A DNA stretch of 64,000 nucleotides from Blautia sp. BIOML-A1 (GTDB taxonomy: Bacteria > Bacillota > Clostridia > Lachnospirales > Lachnospiraceae): NCBI RefSeq assembly GCF_009883055.1, contig NZ_WWVR01000013.1, positions 1 through 64,000 on the forward strand, read 5' to 3'. The notes beneath the pieces were generated by a model. That model was not told the origin of the DNA. It ran no database searches and was given only the letters and a program-made list of their open reading frames with translations. The position numbers were made by a program, and so were the translations under genes. Shown here piece after piece: positions 63,457 to 64,000 of this stretch. Positions within the stretch are counted from its first letter, which is position 1. Each line of letters begins with the position of its first letter.

Positions 63457-64000
63457 TACTTCGCCACCTCCTCTTTTACTCCAAGAGCTTCTGCAAGAAG
63501 TTCTGTAAAATAGTAAACAGGAAGAGCACCATTTCCGTTCTTTCTAAGATTATACATACAAAGAGGACAGGCTGTGATCAGCATGTCTGCTTCGAACCCT
63601 TTTGCACTGTCCATGATCTTTTCACACATGTTCTGTGCCATATCTTTTTCCTTCAGGGAAATATAACCGCCGCAGCACTCATTGCGGTATGGATAAATAA
63701 CCGGTTCTGCTCCAAGAGCACGGATGAACTCTTCCATGATAGTCGGGTTTTCCGGATTATCAAATGCCATGATCTTTCCCGGTCTTAAAAGAAGGCATCC
63801 ATAATAAGCACCGATTTTTTTACCCTTTAACGGATTGACAACTTTCTTCTTGATTTCATCAAATCCTACTTCATCACGAAGAACCTCCAGATAATGAAGG
63901 ACATTTGTCTCTCCTTCATACGGGGCATCCAGTTTCAGATAATTGTTTGCTCTTGTGCAAATATCTTCCACATTTTTCATGTCATCGTTCACACGTTTAA
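63456..64000 (-). CDS. hdrB: heterodisulfide reductase subunit B (HdrB), N-terminus outside window
   Basis: The frame is open to base 64000, so this is the C-terminal ~180 residues of a protein usually about 290 long. It has one complete CCG domain: YYGCLLLRPGK, the CC pair in NECCGGYISLKEKDM, and CPLCMYNL. In methanogens HdrB carries two noncubane clusters that reduce the CoM-S-S-CoB disulfide. In this bacterium the acceptor is unknown. The missing first CCG domain should lie to the right. The operon promoter is also outside. Confidence 0.92.
   Translation of the reverse strand, partial: KRVNDDMKNVEDICTRANNYLKLDAPYEGETNVLHYLEVLRDEVGFDEIKKKVVNPLKGKKIGAYYGCLLLRPGKIMAFDNPENPTIMEEFIRALGAEPVIYPYRNECCGGYISLKEKDMAQNMCEKIMDSAKGFEADMLITACPLCMYNLRKNGNGALPVYYFTELLAEALGVKEEVAK

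Overview
The window is from a low-to-mid GC Firmicute chromosome, most likely a gut Lachnospiraceae (Clostridia). The evidence is CodY, a CIRCE-controlled groESL operon, MutS2, class I two-subunit fumarase, a stand-alone IMP cyclohydrolase under a ZTP riboswitch, and an NADH/heterodisulfide-reductase-type electron-transfer operon. Family names come from reading the translations; no search was run.

Layout. (1) 1-3.1 kb is a decaying prophage tail module on the minus strand. Its tape-measure gene carries an in-frame amber codon and an out-of-frame internal deletion. (2) 3.2-4.7 kb holds small accessory genes on the minus strand. (3) About 4.83-22.72 kb is an integrated mobilizable element. It has a large serine recombinase, a GNAT gene pair behind a leader with two pseudoknot-like RNA repeats, a STAND ATPase, an RR-HK-ABC exporter operon, a ParM/ParR-like pair, RepA- and DnaC-like replication genes, a MobQ-type oriT and MobA/MobL relaxase, a caspase-family peptidase and TnpV. 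No type IV secretion genes are present, so transfer would need a helper. The element appears to sit inside the 3' end of rlmD and may exchange C-terminal tails between RlmD and the recombinase.

(4) 22.4-38.6 kb is host core: rlmD, yhaM-like, an HtrA-like pseudoprotease, mutS2, a two-component system, adenine deaminase, trmL, an AIRS-related protein, a radical SAM protein, thioredoxin and an unusual thioredoxin reductase, and an iron alcohol dehydrogenase behind a structured leader. (5) 38.6-53 kb holds a 3D-domain exoprotein, tRNA-Gly, the last steps of IMP synthesis behind a ZTP riboswitch, guaB, groESL, codY with its own CodY box, topA, dprA and a ComM-like ATPase. Three copies of a ~137-bp structured repeat, two with clear flanking direct repeats, lie here. 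(6) 53.1-64 kb has a DUF1275 membrane protein and then one compact minus-strand operon, read right to left: hdrB(partial)-hdrC-hdrA-floxD-floxC-floxB-floxA-frdB-frdA-fumA-fumB.

The last operon suggests a soluble route malate -> fumarate -> succinate. In it an NADH-oxidising Flox/Hdr complex could couple fumarate reduction to ferredoxin reduction by flavin-based electron bifurcation. This is inferred from gene content and order. The strongest candidates for undescribed biology are the pseudoknot-repeat leader of the GNAT pair, the Flox-Hdr-Frd-Fum operon, the rlmD/recombinase tail exchange, and the ~137-bp repeat family.
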